Source of the DNA: Axinella damicornis
Lineage: Eukaryota; Porifera; Demospongiae; Axinellida; Axinellidae
Direction of reading: 5' to 3'
NCBI GenBank assembly: GCA_963931865.1
Contig: OZ007509.1
Coordinates: 16,841,815 to 16,905,814, forward strand
Length of the DNA stretch: 64,000 nucleotides
Shown here piece after piece: positions 1-11,168 of this stretch (positions are counted from its first letter, which is position 1; each line of letters begins with the position of its first letter). The notes below the pieces were generated by a model. The model did no database searches. It was given only the letters and a program-made list of their open reading frames with translations, and was not told the origin of the DNA. The translations under genes and the position numbers were made by a program.

Positions 1-3000
1 TCCTTAAATTCCCGTTTATCCTTGGTCCACCAGTTCTGGAAGAGAACATTCACCAGTCCCTCTGTTCTGGCATTGAAGTCTGACCAAAGTGAGTTGAGCT
101 CCACATCCCCCACCATTAGTGCTGACGCAAGGAGTGGAACCTGGTCTTCTTTCACCAACATTGCACCAGCAAGTAAGACTGCATCCTGTGTTGGGCAGAG
201 CATCCAAGTTTGCTACTGAGATATGAGCACTTAATTATGCATAGCTGCGAATGCATGAAGGTATGTGATGTCATGGTTATACCTTATACTGGAATTGTTC
301 ACTGGGGATCTGATGAACTCGACAAAGGTCATTGTGAAGTGGAGGAAATTTTCCATGCATCAACCTAAGAGGGAATGGAAAAGAGCAATGTGTTATGACA
401 GTTTAGTGGACTATCGGATTGTACATACATGTCTGCAGTTCTTCGCTTTCCAATCACTGCCAGAGCACTGGCTAGTCGATGCCTTATGCACACGCCTTCT
501 GGTTGGTTATCTTTCCACTCTCTCAGAAAGTGGTAGGTCTTCATTACCAGGTCTTGGTCATTTATATTTCTGAGTTGCTGGTCCTCACTTAGCACAGCTG
601 CAAGGAGCCCTACCTTGTCAGCTGCCTGTTGTGCTACTTGCAACATCTCCAAGGAAGTCGGGTCATTACTATTGGTCCTTGTTGGACTCTTATCCTGCTC
701 ATTTGCTGTTGTGTTTTGCTGGTCCTCATGAAACACAGCTGCAAGGTGTTCCTCCTGGTTTGCAACCAGCTCCCTGGAAGTTGGGTGGTCCCTTGCAGGA
801 TTCCGATCTTTTGAGTTTACTGTTTTATGACCAGCCTGTGGCCAGGTCAGTTGAACATACTGTGCTAGTCTTCTTTCAGCTGACACGTATAGGATGTTAT
901 CCTCCATCCAATCATAGAGGATAAAGTCGGTCTTTGTTTCCAAAGTGAGATCTGGTAGCTTCTTCTCCAGTTCACACAGGTAACCATGTTTGTTTAACCA
1001 TGTGGCAAATCTCTTCACCGCTTCATCACCATAACTGCTGATTCTTTGAGGCAGACTCTATAACAATATTTAGCATTTTGTAAAATGATCGTTCTCTCTA
1101 AAATATTTCTGTTTCACATGTAGCTACTGTGAATGACCCAGCATAATTTGCAATTCAGGAAAAAAATGAGCTAGCTATAAAAAAGCCTCAGTCAAGTGCA
1201 GATGATCTATCCTCCTTAGCCTCGTTCCCAGGCCGTCTGCCAGTCGCGCGCGCATCGCATACGTGACCTTTGAACCCTTGGCAGATAAGGGTTCAAAGGT
1301 CAGTGTGTGCGATGCGCGTGCGACTGGCAGACGGCCTGGGAACGAGGCTAATCTATCCTAGCTGTCTAGCTATGTAAATGCAGAAGAAATAGGTCATGTT
1401 CTCCAACAATCATGTAGCTAGTCACTAGCTACAAGGCAGTCACCACAAACCCTGGTTCCCAGACCTGTAGGGGTCTCTGTAAAAGCTGGACTCTGGACTG
1501 GACCGTGGACTGGACTGTGGACTGGACTGGACTATGGACTGGACTGGACTGACCAAAACAGCTGTATACAGACAGCAAACGTCACCAAAGCTATGAAGGG
1601 TCGTCTCCAGCTCTGTCTCAAGCTGCTTCCTAGCCTGTTGCAGCATCATCTCCTCGATTTCCGAAAGGTCTAAGGTCACGTGCATATTTAATGAGCTTCA
1701 GCAATGGGCTCAAACTACAGTCGTGGATAACATGGGAAGATTCCTTCTGGTTCTACACTTCACAAAAGGCTGGAGTTTGGTAATAAGCCACTCTTCAAGT
1801 AGGCAGAGCATCCTAACTGGAGCTCAATTAGAGTTTGAGGATGGTTCTTTCCAACAAACGTGTGTGACCTCCATAAGAAACAGTCGATACAAGTCATGGA
1901 TGCTCAAAGCCGGTACAGAACCCACAAGATTCAGCCATAGCCGCTTTTGCCGAAGCTTATTAAATATGCACGTGACCTTTGACCTCTCAGAAATCGAGGA
2001 GATGATGCTGCAACAGGCTAGGAAGCAGCTTGAGACAGAGCTGGAGACGACCCTTCATAGCTTTGGTGACGTTTGCTGTCTGTATACAGCTGTTTTGGTC
2101 AGTCCAGTCCATAGTCCAGTCCAGTCCACAGTCCAGTCCATGGTCCAGTCCAGAGTCCAGCTTTTACAGAGACCCGACCTGTAGCCAGGGGTTCGATGGA
2201 ACACCCTATATATCACTGTTAAAAATGAAGTGCTACATCAGCACCAAGTGTGTCACTTTTGGAACAATTTTCCACTGAAATTGTTCCAAAAGTGACACAT
2301 GTACTTGGTGCTGTTATAGCACCACATTTTTAACAGTGTATAGATTCTTGCATCTATAGAATGGAAGTGGCTACCTCCTATATAGACTAGAGCAGGGGCG
2401 GATCCAGGGGGGGTCGAGGGCGCAGGGATAAATCCTATACATAGCCTCGTTCCCAGGCCGTTCCCACCGCCAATATTTGCTCTTGCACCTCAGCCTCCAG
2501 CTCAAATATCTTTGGACATGCATATATTAACTCAAGGCTACGTATTTGCACACTATAGCCTCATTCCGAGGCCTCCACACCCAGCCTTTGTCGCTTGCAG
2601 TACGTGGAGGCCTGGGAAAGGGGCTACTTGCACACTGAGCTGATGGTAACCTAGTGCCAGATGTGAAGTGTGCATGCTGTGAATATAAAATAATGCTTAT
2701 AGCGAGCCGCCCACAAATGGGTCATTATGTTAAGGTTACGGGTACCCGCGTATCATGCAATAACTGGAGCAATATTCATGCAAGCCATGCCGAATTCTTA
2801 CAGCGCCTAGCACAAAGTGCGGTGCTGGACTCGAACCTATTCAGACCCGCCTACTTCTCAACAGACGAACTTCCTGCAGAGGCGTGGCTACATGGACGCC
2901 TTGACCCCTCCCATACACATTTATAAATTCTGAGCGCATTCTACAAATTGTACTCGTTACACGCAGAATTACACCTTCAGCTTCAGGAAGCAGCTAGAAG

Positions 3001-6000
3001 ACATGAACTTCGAGTGCGAGAGCTATAAATGAACAAGTCATTCGCCGATCATCTCCCGCTAGCAGCCAAAGCACACAGAAAAAATGGCGTCCAACGAATG
3101 GTGTGGCGACAATTCACTTCGCTAGCAGTGGACAACAGCCTACACAGACTCCCAAACATAGCTCTCGCACTAGATATATGATAGTAGCAGTTATATAAAT
3201 GCCTATTTCCATCTCAATTACCTTTTCTGTGACAAAAGTTGTAGAATGCGTAGATAAGTAAATTCGCACGGGAATCGCTGAAATAACATGCAGCTGCCCG
3301 TAAACAGGCAAATTAAATTTTACTTCCGGTCAACTGATACTCGTGAACGCGCCGTGCGAAATGTATTGGGAAATGTATACTTAAGCTCGCTAACCAAAAA
3401 TCTCTGGAACGAAGAGCGTGAGCAACTTGATTCTGGCGGTGGAGGTGCGCTGTCACAAGGTGCAGGGCATGACAAAAGCTTTTTTGATAGCATAATCCCA
3501 GGCAAATATATCTGCTGTCTCGCTCAATAAATACGGCTTTTTGGTGAACTGAACTGCTCGTTTTTGAATGGCTATACCGCGTATCGCTAAAAGCTTCTGT
3601 CATGCCCTGCACCTTGTGACAGCGTACCTTCACCTCCAGAATCAAGTTGCTCACGCTGTTCGTACCGGAGATTCTTGGTTAGCGAGCTAAGCATACATTT
3701 CCCAATACATTTCGCACGGCGCGCGCACGAGTATCCTTAAGGTTACGGGATCCCCGCGCGGTGGGCGTGGCCAGACAATTTGTTCAACCCCATTTTTCTC
3801 GCACAGAAAGTAAGCTAGCAAAATCAAACTTACTCGACACAAAGCAGGGAGGGTAGTCAACATGCAGACCAAACATCATTACAGCAGCTCACACTGTAGC
3901 CGTCGTACGCTGGTTAAATCGATTCCAGCAAACTATTCACCAAAAATCTCCAGTGCGAAGACCGCCAGCAACTCGATTCTACTGTTGGGAGACACGCCAT
4001 AGGAAGCTCTAGGGCTGGACATAAGCGTTTTGTGGCTAGGTTGAGCAGTCCTCGAAAGAACGACTCTTGAGTGCGAATAACCGCCATCTTGACTCCCCTC
4101 TTTGGAATACAGCGTCGTATAACTTCGGAACGGTCATCAGTATCCACAAAAACGCTATGTCTGGCCCTTTCTATACTGTTTGTACCTATTTCAACACGGT
4201 CTTCCAAGTCCAGGTCGGATCACACGGCTTTGTTTTTGGTGACAAAAAAACTATGAAATAGCGCTTAATTAAGTATACGGTGCGCGTAACCGCGCGTAGG
4301 GATCCCGTAACCTTAACGCGTTTGTCCACAACAGACAAAAATTGAGCTCCACAAAATGGGTCATTTTGTCTGTTTGTCCACAACAGACAAACTTTTGTGC
4401 ACATTGCATGGGTACGTCAATACCGTAAACTGGCACAACAAAGTGATGGATATCATGCATGCTTGCATTCCACAGCAAACACTTAAAAAAAGGAGAAATT
4501 TACCATGGCTCTCTAAAAATGTCATTCGACTAATCAGGCAACGTAATGCCACATTCCAGGCTGCAAAAAGATCAGGCAGGCCTCATCTGGTTGATAAGTT
4601 TAAGAAACTGCGCAACCGGGTAGTCAGACTCTTGCGAAATGACAAAAAGTCGCATTTGGAGCAACTCAATGTTAGAGACAAGAGGAAGTTTTGGAAGGCT
4701 GTTAAGTTTCTGAACAGACAGCAATCCTCAATCCCTCCCCTCCATTACCAGGGTATTACAGCCAACTCAAGTCAAGAAAAGGCAACTGTACTCAACCAAT
4801 TCTTTTCAACGTGCTTTAACACAGCTGTTCCACCACTAAATAGAGAAGTATTGTCACAAGAAAGTTTATGCCCGGACAACCTTCTCTGCACACCAAGTGA
4901 AGTGCTCTCATACATCACATCTCTGGACCCTGGTAAAGCAAGTGGGCCAGATGGCCTGTCAGGCAGGATGTTAAAAGGCATTGCTAACACTATTGCTCCT
5001 TCCCTTTCCAAGCTATTCAACATCTCTCTCAAGCTTGGTCACTTTCCAGACATCTGGAAAACCTCAGCCATTGTTCCAATTCCAAAAAACTCCAATCGCA
5101 AGGAGGCATCAAACTACAGACCAATTTCTTTACTACCCATAGTGAGTAAAATGCTTGAGCGCCATGTCCATCGATACATCACCATGTTTCTTAATGAGAC
5201 CAACCCTTTGTCTAATAGACAGTGGGGGTTCCAAGTTGGCAGATCAACGGTTACAGCTTTACTGACTGTTACGCATGATTGGTTTAAGGCACTAGAATCC
5301 AGGCAAGATGTCTGTTCAGTGTTTTTTGACTTGAAAAAAGCCTTCGACTCCGTTCCCCATCAGCCTCTCATGGACAAACTCCACAGTTATGGGTTAGATG
5401 GCAACACTCTAGCGTGGCTAAACAGTTACCTAACAAACAGGAGGCAACATGTTGTAGTTGATGGTGCTACATCCACCGAAACAGCTGTAGTTTCTGGAGT
5501 GCCACAGGGTTCCGTCCTCGGTCCCCTCCTTTTCCTCATCTATATTGATGACATAACATCCACTAGTTTCACTGAAGGGAGTACCCTCAATCTCTTTGCA
5601 GACGACATGCTTCTCTATAAGATTATAAAATCGCAGCAAGACCTTGACCAACTGCAGTCTGATATTAATAGAATACAGGACTGGGTGAGTTCCAACCATC
5701 TCACCCTTAATCCTACAAAGTGCAAATCCATGTTCATCTCGAGGAAACGGAATTCCATCCAGCCTTTGTCTCTCCATCTAAATGGTGTCCCACTTGAACA
5801 GGTGGAGAGTTATAAATATCTTGGTGTCTTCCTTTCATCGGATATGTCATGGTCAACCCATATCGACTCTCTCTGCTCGAAAGCTAGGAAACTTGTGGGA
5901 CTGCTCTACAGAAGGTTTTCTGCAGAGGTTGATAGCCACTCCCTACTTGAAATGTATAAGCTACTAGTCAGACCACACTTAGAGTATGCTGCTCCAGTTT

Positions 6001-7224
6001 GGAGTCCTCACCTTATTAAGGACACTAACAATCTTGAAAATGTCCAGAAGTTTGCCTTGAGAATGTGCCACAAGAACTGGGATGCCGGTTACCAGGAATT
6101 ACTGGATCTATCTACATTGCCCACACTTGAGAATAGGAGATTATACTTGAAGTTATGTACACTTTATAAGATTATTTATGGATACTTTTATTTCCCACCC
6201 AATGTTTTTATACCTAAGCCAAGTAGACTCCCTTATGATACACCCCTCCTGTACCAACCTCCTGTCCGCACCAATTCATTTCAGTCATCTTTTGTACCTA
6301 GTACCATCTCTGTTTGGAACAATCTTCCCCAAGTCTCCCTCTCTGCACCAAATGTTACTACATTTAAACTACACATTGCACCCTTTTTCTTGTAACTAAG
6401 TACATGTATTTGCATATCTTTACTTAGCCTGTTTGTATATAGGGTACATCTAGATTAGCTTCACAGCTATTATGTATCCCTTTGCATTGCATAAACTGTT
6501 ATAGAAAAAAAAAAAAAAAAAAAAAAAAATAGCGGGAAATTTTCGTATGAAGCCTCGAGATATAGATACGGGTATACAAAACTGGTAACGGTCGAAATGT
6601 TAACGTCAAATTTTGAACAGGCAATCGAACACGTGGAAGGGTAGCAGGAGCGGGGGGAATCCCCCCCGCGATGGACTGAGGCCTGGGTACGAGGCTAGTG
6701 GAAGCGGCGAGCAAGCGATGGCGTTTGTAACGGTATTTCTGGCGTTCGAACGGCCTTCCAGACTCCAGTGGACCCGTTTACACCCATTAGCCTAGGCCTA
6801 CGACGATAGCGAGTCTGTGTGAAGTGCGACAGATGACTGTCGGACAGTAATAAGGCCAAGTTCATTGATCGGCGAGTATGCCACCAATCAGGTAGCTAAT
6901 CGTCATTTCTCGCCAACAACAGAGGCCATGCATGATATCAGCACTGTATACATGTAGACGTGGTACTCTCTCACCATTGTGCAACCAGACGTACCATCGA
7001 TACGTTATGTCATAGATTTGTATGGTTATGTAATGATAGGGGGCGTGACAATGCGCTAGGCGCAGGCGCATACGAAAATTAAAATACGAAAATTTCGCCG
7101 TTTATATAATTATACGAACTTACGAAAATATCCCGCTGTACGGTATCAATAACTGGACTAGCTATTTACTCCAAAATCTACCTACCAAGTTTTCAAGACA
7201 TCCTTTTTCATCCACATCCGACAT
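1..7224 (-). CDS. DD1: multi-Death-domain protein, 3' end beyond window
   Basis: Spliced minus-strand gene. Exons: 7186-7224 (ATG, starts MSDVDEKGC), 429-1057, 283-364 and 1-185 (cut by the window edge). All junctions are GT-AG and phases agree (0, then 2, then 0). The large exon encodes two alpha-helical repeats: an N-terminal one (LNKHGYLCELEKKLPDL, then YDWMED) and a better Death-domain match (VMKTYHFLREW, RHRLASALAVIG, TAD). The last visible exon (QVPLLASALMVGD, LVNVLFQNWW) is the start of a third Death domain. Exon order and phases match DD2 at 26.9-29.2 kb, which supports both models. Death domains mediate homotypic assembly in cytosolic apoptosis and innate-immune complexes; no catalytic domain is visible. 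The second repeat carries an extra HLAAV..EDQQ duplication relative to DD2. Intron 1 (1058-7185) is filled with mobile elements. Fold inferred from motif reading. Confidence 0.7.
1217..1350. mobile_element. Hairpin MITE, TAGCCTCGTTCCCAGG family
   Basis: Near-perfect 134-base inverted repeat running from TAGCCTCGTTCCCAGG to its complement CCTGGGAACGAGGCTA. The arms are about 60 bases and contain GC-rich alternating sequence plus nuclear-receptor-like TGACCTTTGAACC half-site pairs on each arm (1264-1276 and 1288-1301). It lies in intron 1 of DD1. The same terminal sequence recurs many times in the window. Confidence 0.85.
1448..2193. repeat. Large inverted repeat with outward-reading ORFs
   Basis: Arms at about 1448-1705 and 1950-2193 are inverted copies around a ~245-base spacer. 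Each arm reads outward and encodes the same peptide beginning MHVT(F/L)DLSEIEEM, followed by an acidic helical segment and a tail made from a TGGACTGGAC-type microsatellite. A DR1-like motif (AGGTCA-A-AGGTCA or one mismatch) sits at the inner end of each arm (1666-1678, 1973-1985). A related structure occurs at 47.9-49.0 kb. Coding status of the peptide is uncertain. Confidence 0.6.
2214..2338. mobile_element. Hairpin MITE, CACTGTTAAAAATG ends
   Basis: A 125-base inverted repeat with termini CACTGTTAAAAATG and CATTTTTAACAGTG. The arms cover nearly the whole element and the loop is near 2275. It lies in intron 1 of DD1. No coding capacity. Confidence 0.8.
2556..2626. mobile_element. Short TAGCCTC hairpin element
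   Basis: About 70 bases, starting TAGCCTCATTCCGAGG and ending CCTGGGAAAGGGGCTA, with an inner ACCCAGCCTTTGTCGC-like motif shared with the hairpins at 19.25, 36.9 and 43.4 kb. Diverged member of the same family as 1217-1350. Confidence 0.6.
3313..3736. mobile_element. TTAA-family hairpin MITE, partly truncated copy
   Basis: Long inverted repeat with ~190-base arms (for example GTGCGAAATGTATTGGG on the left and its complement near 3710). It is the same element as the one inside both cyclophilin-H pseudogenes (14,397-14,823 and 40,013-40,438). Here both termini have lost the GGTTACGGG end, and the right end abuts another TTAA element. Short ORFs in the arms are not credible genes. Confidence 0.75.
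3741..4312. mobile_element. TTAA-target element with GGTTACGGGATCCC termini
   Basis: Flanked on both sides by TTAA (3737-3740 and 4313-4316). Terminal inverted repeats begin GGTTACGGGATCCC and end GGGATCCCGTAACC, 572 bases in total. TTAA duplication is characteristic of piggyBac-like transposition. There is no transposase ORF, so it would be non-autonomous. Its ends resemble those of the adjacent hairpin MITE, suggesting one superfamily. Confidence 0.7.
4320..6529 (+). mobile_element. 5'-truncated non-LTR retrotransposon (LINE) with poly-A
   Basis: Contains a 679-codon reverse-transcriptase ORF, an AT-rich 3' UTR and a 25-base poly-A tail (6505-6529). The endonuclease domain is absent, so the copy is 5'-truncated, as usual for target-primed reverse transcription. 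Direct repeats of TTTGTCCACAACAGACAAA lie at its 5' margin (about 4320 and 4374). It sits in DD1 intron 1 on the opposite strand. The poly-A abuts a terminal-inverted-repeat element starting at 6531. Confidence 0.9.
4356..6395 (+). CDS. LINE reverse transcriptase (Jockey/CR1-like), endonuclease lost
   Basis: 679 codons with no internal stop. Residues about 30-150 are a basic linker. The RT core follows in order: GKASGPDGLSGRMLK, NYRPISLLPIVSKMLE, FFDLKKAFDSVPH, GVPQGSVLGPLLFLIYIDDI and the catalytic FADD box (NLFADDMLLY). Thumb-type motifs follow (LNPTKCKSMF, YKYLGVFLSSDMSW), then a C-terminal region with RPHLEYAAPVWSP. No apurinic endonuclease or RNase H is present. The listed ATG is only the first in frame; the true ORF2 start is lost with the truncated 5' end. 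The uninterrupted frame suggests recent insertion. Confidence 0.92.
   Translation: MGHFVCLSTTDKLLCTLHGYVNTVNWHNKVMDIMHACIPQQTLKKRRNLPWLSKNVIRLIRQRNATFQAAKRSGRPHLVDKFKKLRNRVVRLLRNDKKSHLEQLNVRDKRKFWKAVKFLNRQQSSIPPLHYQGITANSSQEKATVLNQFFSTCFNTAVPPLNREVLSQESLCPDNLLCTPSEVLSYITSLDPGKASGPDGLSGRMLKGIANTIAPSLSKLFNISLKLGHFPDIWKTSAIVPIPKNSNRKEASNYRPISLLPIVSKMLERHVHRYITMFLNETNPLSNRQWGFQVGRSTVTALLTVTHDWFKALESRQDVCSVFFDLKKAFDSVPHQPLMDKLHSYGLDGNTLAWLNSYLTNRRQHVVVDGATSTETAVVSGVPQGSVLGPLLFLIYIDDITSTSFTEGSTLNLFADDMLLYKIIKSQQDLDQLQSDINRIQDWVSSNHLTLNPTKCKSMFISRKRNSIQPLSLHLNGVPLEQVESYKYLGVFLSSDMSWSTHIDSLCSKARKLVGLLYRRFSAEVDSHSLLEMYKLLVRPHLEYAAPVWSPHLIKDTNNLENVQKFALRMCHKNWDAGYQELLDLSTLPTLENRRLYLKLCTLYKIIYGYFYFPPNVFIPKPSRLPYDTPLLYQPPVRTNSFQSSFVPSTISVWNNLPQVSLSAPNVTTFKLHIAPFFL
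6531..7136. mobile_element. Element with AGCGGGAAATTTTCGTA-type inverted termini
   Basis: Left end AGCGGGAAATTTTCGTATG and right end (reverse complement) AGCGGGATATTTTCGTAAG are imperfect terminal inverted repeats about 606 bases apart. The interior has no convincing ORF. It immediately follows the LINE poly-A and lies in DD1 intron 1. Confidence 0.5.
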
Positions 7225-7300
7225 TGTTAGGCAGCAACACTCAGGATGACTCGTCACTGATGAATACTATGGAATGGATATTATAAATAGATAGCATGGA
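7225..7300 (-). promoter_or_regulatory. Candidate DD1 core promoter
   Basis: On the minus strand a TATTTATAA-like box lies about 55 bases upstream of the DD1 ATG (7224). The same arrangement (TATA-like box, then ATGTCGGATGTGG) precedes DD2 at about 29.2 kb, and a decayed version is seen near 34.2 kb. Inferred from position and conservation. Confidence 0.4.
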
Positions 7301-8000
7301 ACAACAGTCACTGATTACAGCCGACAAAGCTCTTTGCCAGCAGCAGCTTAGCTAAGATCAGCTATAACTAGTCTGTAGTGAGTACTGCATTATATTTACC
7401 CTCAATTATTAATCCCTTTCCCCTTGCTTCAGTAGCTTGGTAAGTATGAATAACCTGATCATGATCTATCTACTAGCAAAGTAGCCGTGAAAGAAATTAT
7501 TACAGAGCTTACAACTTCGTACGGCTTGATCAGAATCGTCGTCGATCTTTCATGTTAGCTGTACTGTCATTCAGCGACGAGCGGCAGCCAACTAGAACGC
7601 TCATGAAGTTCGCAGATTCTGCACGCGCAATCTCGGAGTTTAGTACGCGATTGGCACGCAATTTCCGGATTCCGAGAATGCATGCGCAGCGCAATCTCGA
7701 GATTGCGCAAATTCCTAAATTATTACGAGGAACATATTCATTGAACACTCCTCTCCTCCCATTGAGTACCCCCCCCCCCCCCCCCCCCCCCCTCCACTGT
7801 ATAACGTGCTGCGCGCGAGATCAACTCAGGAGGGAACAGATTTGATAGAACACATTGACTCAACTCAACTGAACTCTGAATGTAAGGTAATGGTGAGAGC
7901 ACAACAAAAGAACAATGGGACCACACATAGACAAAATGGGCCCGTGTCAAGTAGTAGAAACCATATAAGAACATTTGCAGTTCCATTCCCGCTACATCAC

Positions 8001-8041
<41 letters not shown>

Positions 8042-9155
8042 TTGTTGGAGCTCGACCCGAGCGATCTCAAGTGTAACGTTGTGGGGGATTAATACGTTTC
8101 GCCTGGACTTGTATTAATATTCACGCCATAGCTATAACCAGCTTCAGTGGATACTGCATGGTCCGGCAGGAAGTGTATACTTTTAATACATGTAGGTATA
8201 GGTACCAGAAATGCGTGTGCATCTAGAACCGGCCCTGGCCCATAACCCATCGCCCTACTTCCTGCTGGACCAATAACCACTTCCGAAGTTTTCGGTGTGT
8301 TACGTATTACAAACACATCTCACCCACCCACGAATTAGGTTGATCGTCTGCCGCCATACTGCAGTCAAGTTTCCCATCGATCACTCATTCGATGGTTGTT
8401 CTTGAGGGCATAGATGTTGAGAATGACATTTCAGCACAGACTAATTATAGCTAGCAGCTGTATAATCAATCCTTTCCACGGGTAAAACCACAAAATAACT
8501 ACAGTACAGCTATAGCATTTCTATTTTGCAGGAGAAAACGTTTGCGAATTGCTTCAAAATAGATTTTGGTGCATGGAGAAAACTCTTGCTTCACAGTTCA
8601 CCATAATAATGTAGCCTGCATGGGATCGTCTCAATACTCGAAAATGGTACAATCACTGACAGCTATATAGCGGACCACAGAATCAGTGCACTGAAACTTC
8701 CGAAGTGAGAAGAATTAAGACTGTAGCTACTTACCAATCTCCGTGACCGATTGCAGATTGAATCTCTACAATGTCAAAATGCAAAATTCGCTTCCACAAT
8801 CCGTGAAATAACCCTGTGTTTAATACTCTAGCAATATAACAGCAAACTCTGACAGACATCAGAGACATGAGACATACATACACAGACTATACAAGTGAGT
8901 ACACTGTAGCTACTGCATGCAGGTACGGGTGGCCAGGTCGGTAGCTAGAGGATGCTCCTTAGAATTATCAGTGATTGAAAGCAAGTCAACTAGTTGATTT
9001 TTTACAAGTTATAATGAACTAGCATAATTGAGAGGCGTTAACTCTCAGGGAATTCTTACCTATGGGTATAGGATAGTAGTTACAGCTACATTGTTGCAGT
9101 TGATTCAGATGAACTTATGCTCATGCATGGAGTTTTAATTTGGGTGCATGCTAAG

Positions 9156-9214
<59 letters not shown>

Positions 9215-11168
9215 ATTACACATGCACATAAAAGTGTAAATCATTATTAATGTAATGCAGTCAAGTTGGCCAATACTGGCCCAGCATAAGGCATGTCTTT
9301 ATGCCATTTGTACCTATAGTCTGTTACAAATGAAGTTCCTTCTCTCTACAATGTCTCTTCACATCGCAGTTGAACAGGACTATCATAGTTACGTACTTAT
9401 AAGGTAGTAAATAACTAGATACATTGAACCTGCTAAGAATTTTCATACTGGGACAAGAATGGTAAGGCCACTCCTCCAATAAATTCATTATTTGTTTGTT
9501 TGTTTCAGCACATGCACGTGTAGTGGGGAAATCCCTGGGTAACTCCCTTAATCAGGCCTGCATGGCCACTATCCAATTTATAGGATCCAACAACAGCCTG
9601 TCCATATAGCTATATCCCACAAGTAATAACAAGTGAGTCTTTAATTAAAAAGACTTGATGTGTCTCGGCATGACCTGATAGTTGCTCAGAATCATGCAGA
9701 GGACATGGCAGCTGTTTAACCCTTCATGACTGCAAAACCTGTTAGCTATGAGACTTTCAGCTTAGGGTCAGTGTCAACATCCTTGGAGGTTCTGTGTGAA
9801 CACAAAGGGTATAGGTCAGGGTGAGGTGGGAATGTTCACCCAAAGGGTGAAAGTAGGATGGTTGTGTCTGGCCTTGATGTTCAGTCAGAGCCAGGTGTGG
9901 CAGGGGCGTAGCTAGGATTTTGAGTGTGCGGAGGCACTAATGGAGTTATCTGCGGGCAAAAAGTTTCGAGCTAATTATTTCCACATGATTACTTCCACAG
10001 TGTACACAAACAGTTGCTCTCGTAATGCTACAGCAGTACACCGATGCCCTGACTGTCCCAGATTTGTAGCACTTTATCCACGTTAGGAATACGCCGGCTC
10101 ATGGTCAGCCTAGCTCCGGTCTCTGCCATCAGATCGAACGCACATCGTATCAGGACACGCCATCGTTATTCAGAAAAGCGAGGAGGCAGTGCCTCCTCTG
10201 CCTCAATGCTATACTGCGGATTGCATTTCACTTTGAACACTGCAAAATTAAGTTAACGCTATGGCTTCTGTGTTTTCAGCATTCAGACTAGTGAAATGCA
10301 ATCCGCAGTATGCAGTCCAATTACCAAAGTGCAAACTTCCGGGAATTTAATTTCAGCGTGCGGCCACTTCCTGTCTGAAAATGGCATTACACTGTGCAGT
10401 TCTAGCGTTTTTTTTCTCTCTCAGGGGGCGAGTCTCACAGACAGTAGTATTTGATGCTTTTGTAGTATAGATTACTCACACTTGCTTGGCTCAGCTCTCT
10501 GACTTTAACTAGTACCATGAAACGCCTGGTTGCCTCCTTCAAGGCATTGTTGAATTCGGGGTCGTTGCTACCGGCAGACTTGGACCCGCACGGCTACCTC
10601 GCTAACGCTTTGTGGCTTCAAAACTGTCCAAATCAGCCATCTCGGGAGACTAAACTGTTCTCTGACTTCCCGGCAATGCCGCAATGGCTACTTCACGATC
10701 CAAAGTAAAATATTTCTCTACACGTACGTGGAAACACTAATTAACCACTTCCGGTCGGTCCGGTGTCATCGCGGATTGCGTCCGGTGGACGTGTCCGTTA
10801 GCCGATTATGTCCGGTCGGGTGCAATCCGCTAGGGTCTATGCGGCGAGATTTCGACTGGACAGACAGACGACTGACAGATGGACAAAACCGAACCCCGCT
10901 TTGCACATGCGCGCGCGGGGTAATAAAAATGGATGGTGGTTATAGGGCTAGCACCGGTGACTGGTATCCACTGCTTGCGCATGCGCTTAATTTCCTAGAA
11001 TCCTGGATACTCTATCAGTAAGACCACGTCACCCGCGTGGCTTGTTGACGTCAGATACGTATAATTATGTATTCTCACAATATCCGGTACTCTGTTAATA
11101 ATGGTGACTTTATGCAAGATCTAGACCAGGCTGTTTCGTACCTCCAGCGAGGTTGGAGTGAATGAGGG
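7300..11168. other. Gene-poor stretch: homopolymers, CA repeat, small hairpins
   Basis: No supportable gene was found on either strand. It holds a poly-C run near 7770-7792, a longer one near 8004-8038, a (CA)n microsatellite at 9159-9208, a small inverted repeat at 10,207-10,312 (TACTGCGGATTGCATTTCAC on both arms) and further CCGGT-rich repeats at 10,750-10,830. Proline/glycine ORFs over the poly-C tracts are translation artefacts. Confidence 0.6.
9159..9208. repeat. (CA)n microsatellite
   Basis: About 25 perfect CA dinucleotides in a row. Confidence 0.98.

Noticed and set aside
2654..2926. 90-codon ORF
   Set aside because: Overlaps an isolated TTAAGGTTACGGG transposon end and shows no recognisable domain.
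4356..6395. Possible cellular reverse transcriptase or retroviral pol
   Set aside because: No protease, integrase or LTRs. The FADD box, LINE-type thumb and poly-A tail identify a non-LTR element.
7738..8070. 110-codon minus-strand ORF rich in Gly
   Set aside because: It is the translation of two poly-C/poly-G runs with no domain or splice evidence.
10517..11021. ORFs of 63 and 97 codons
   Set aside because: No motif, no paralogue and no splice support; they lie in CCGGT-rich repeat sequence.
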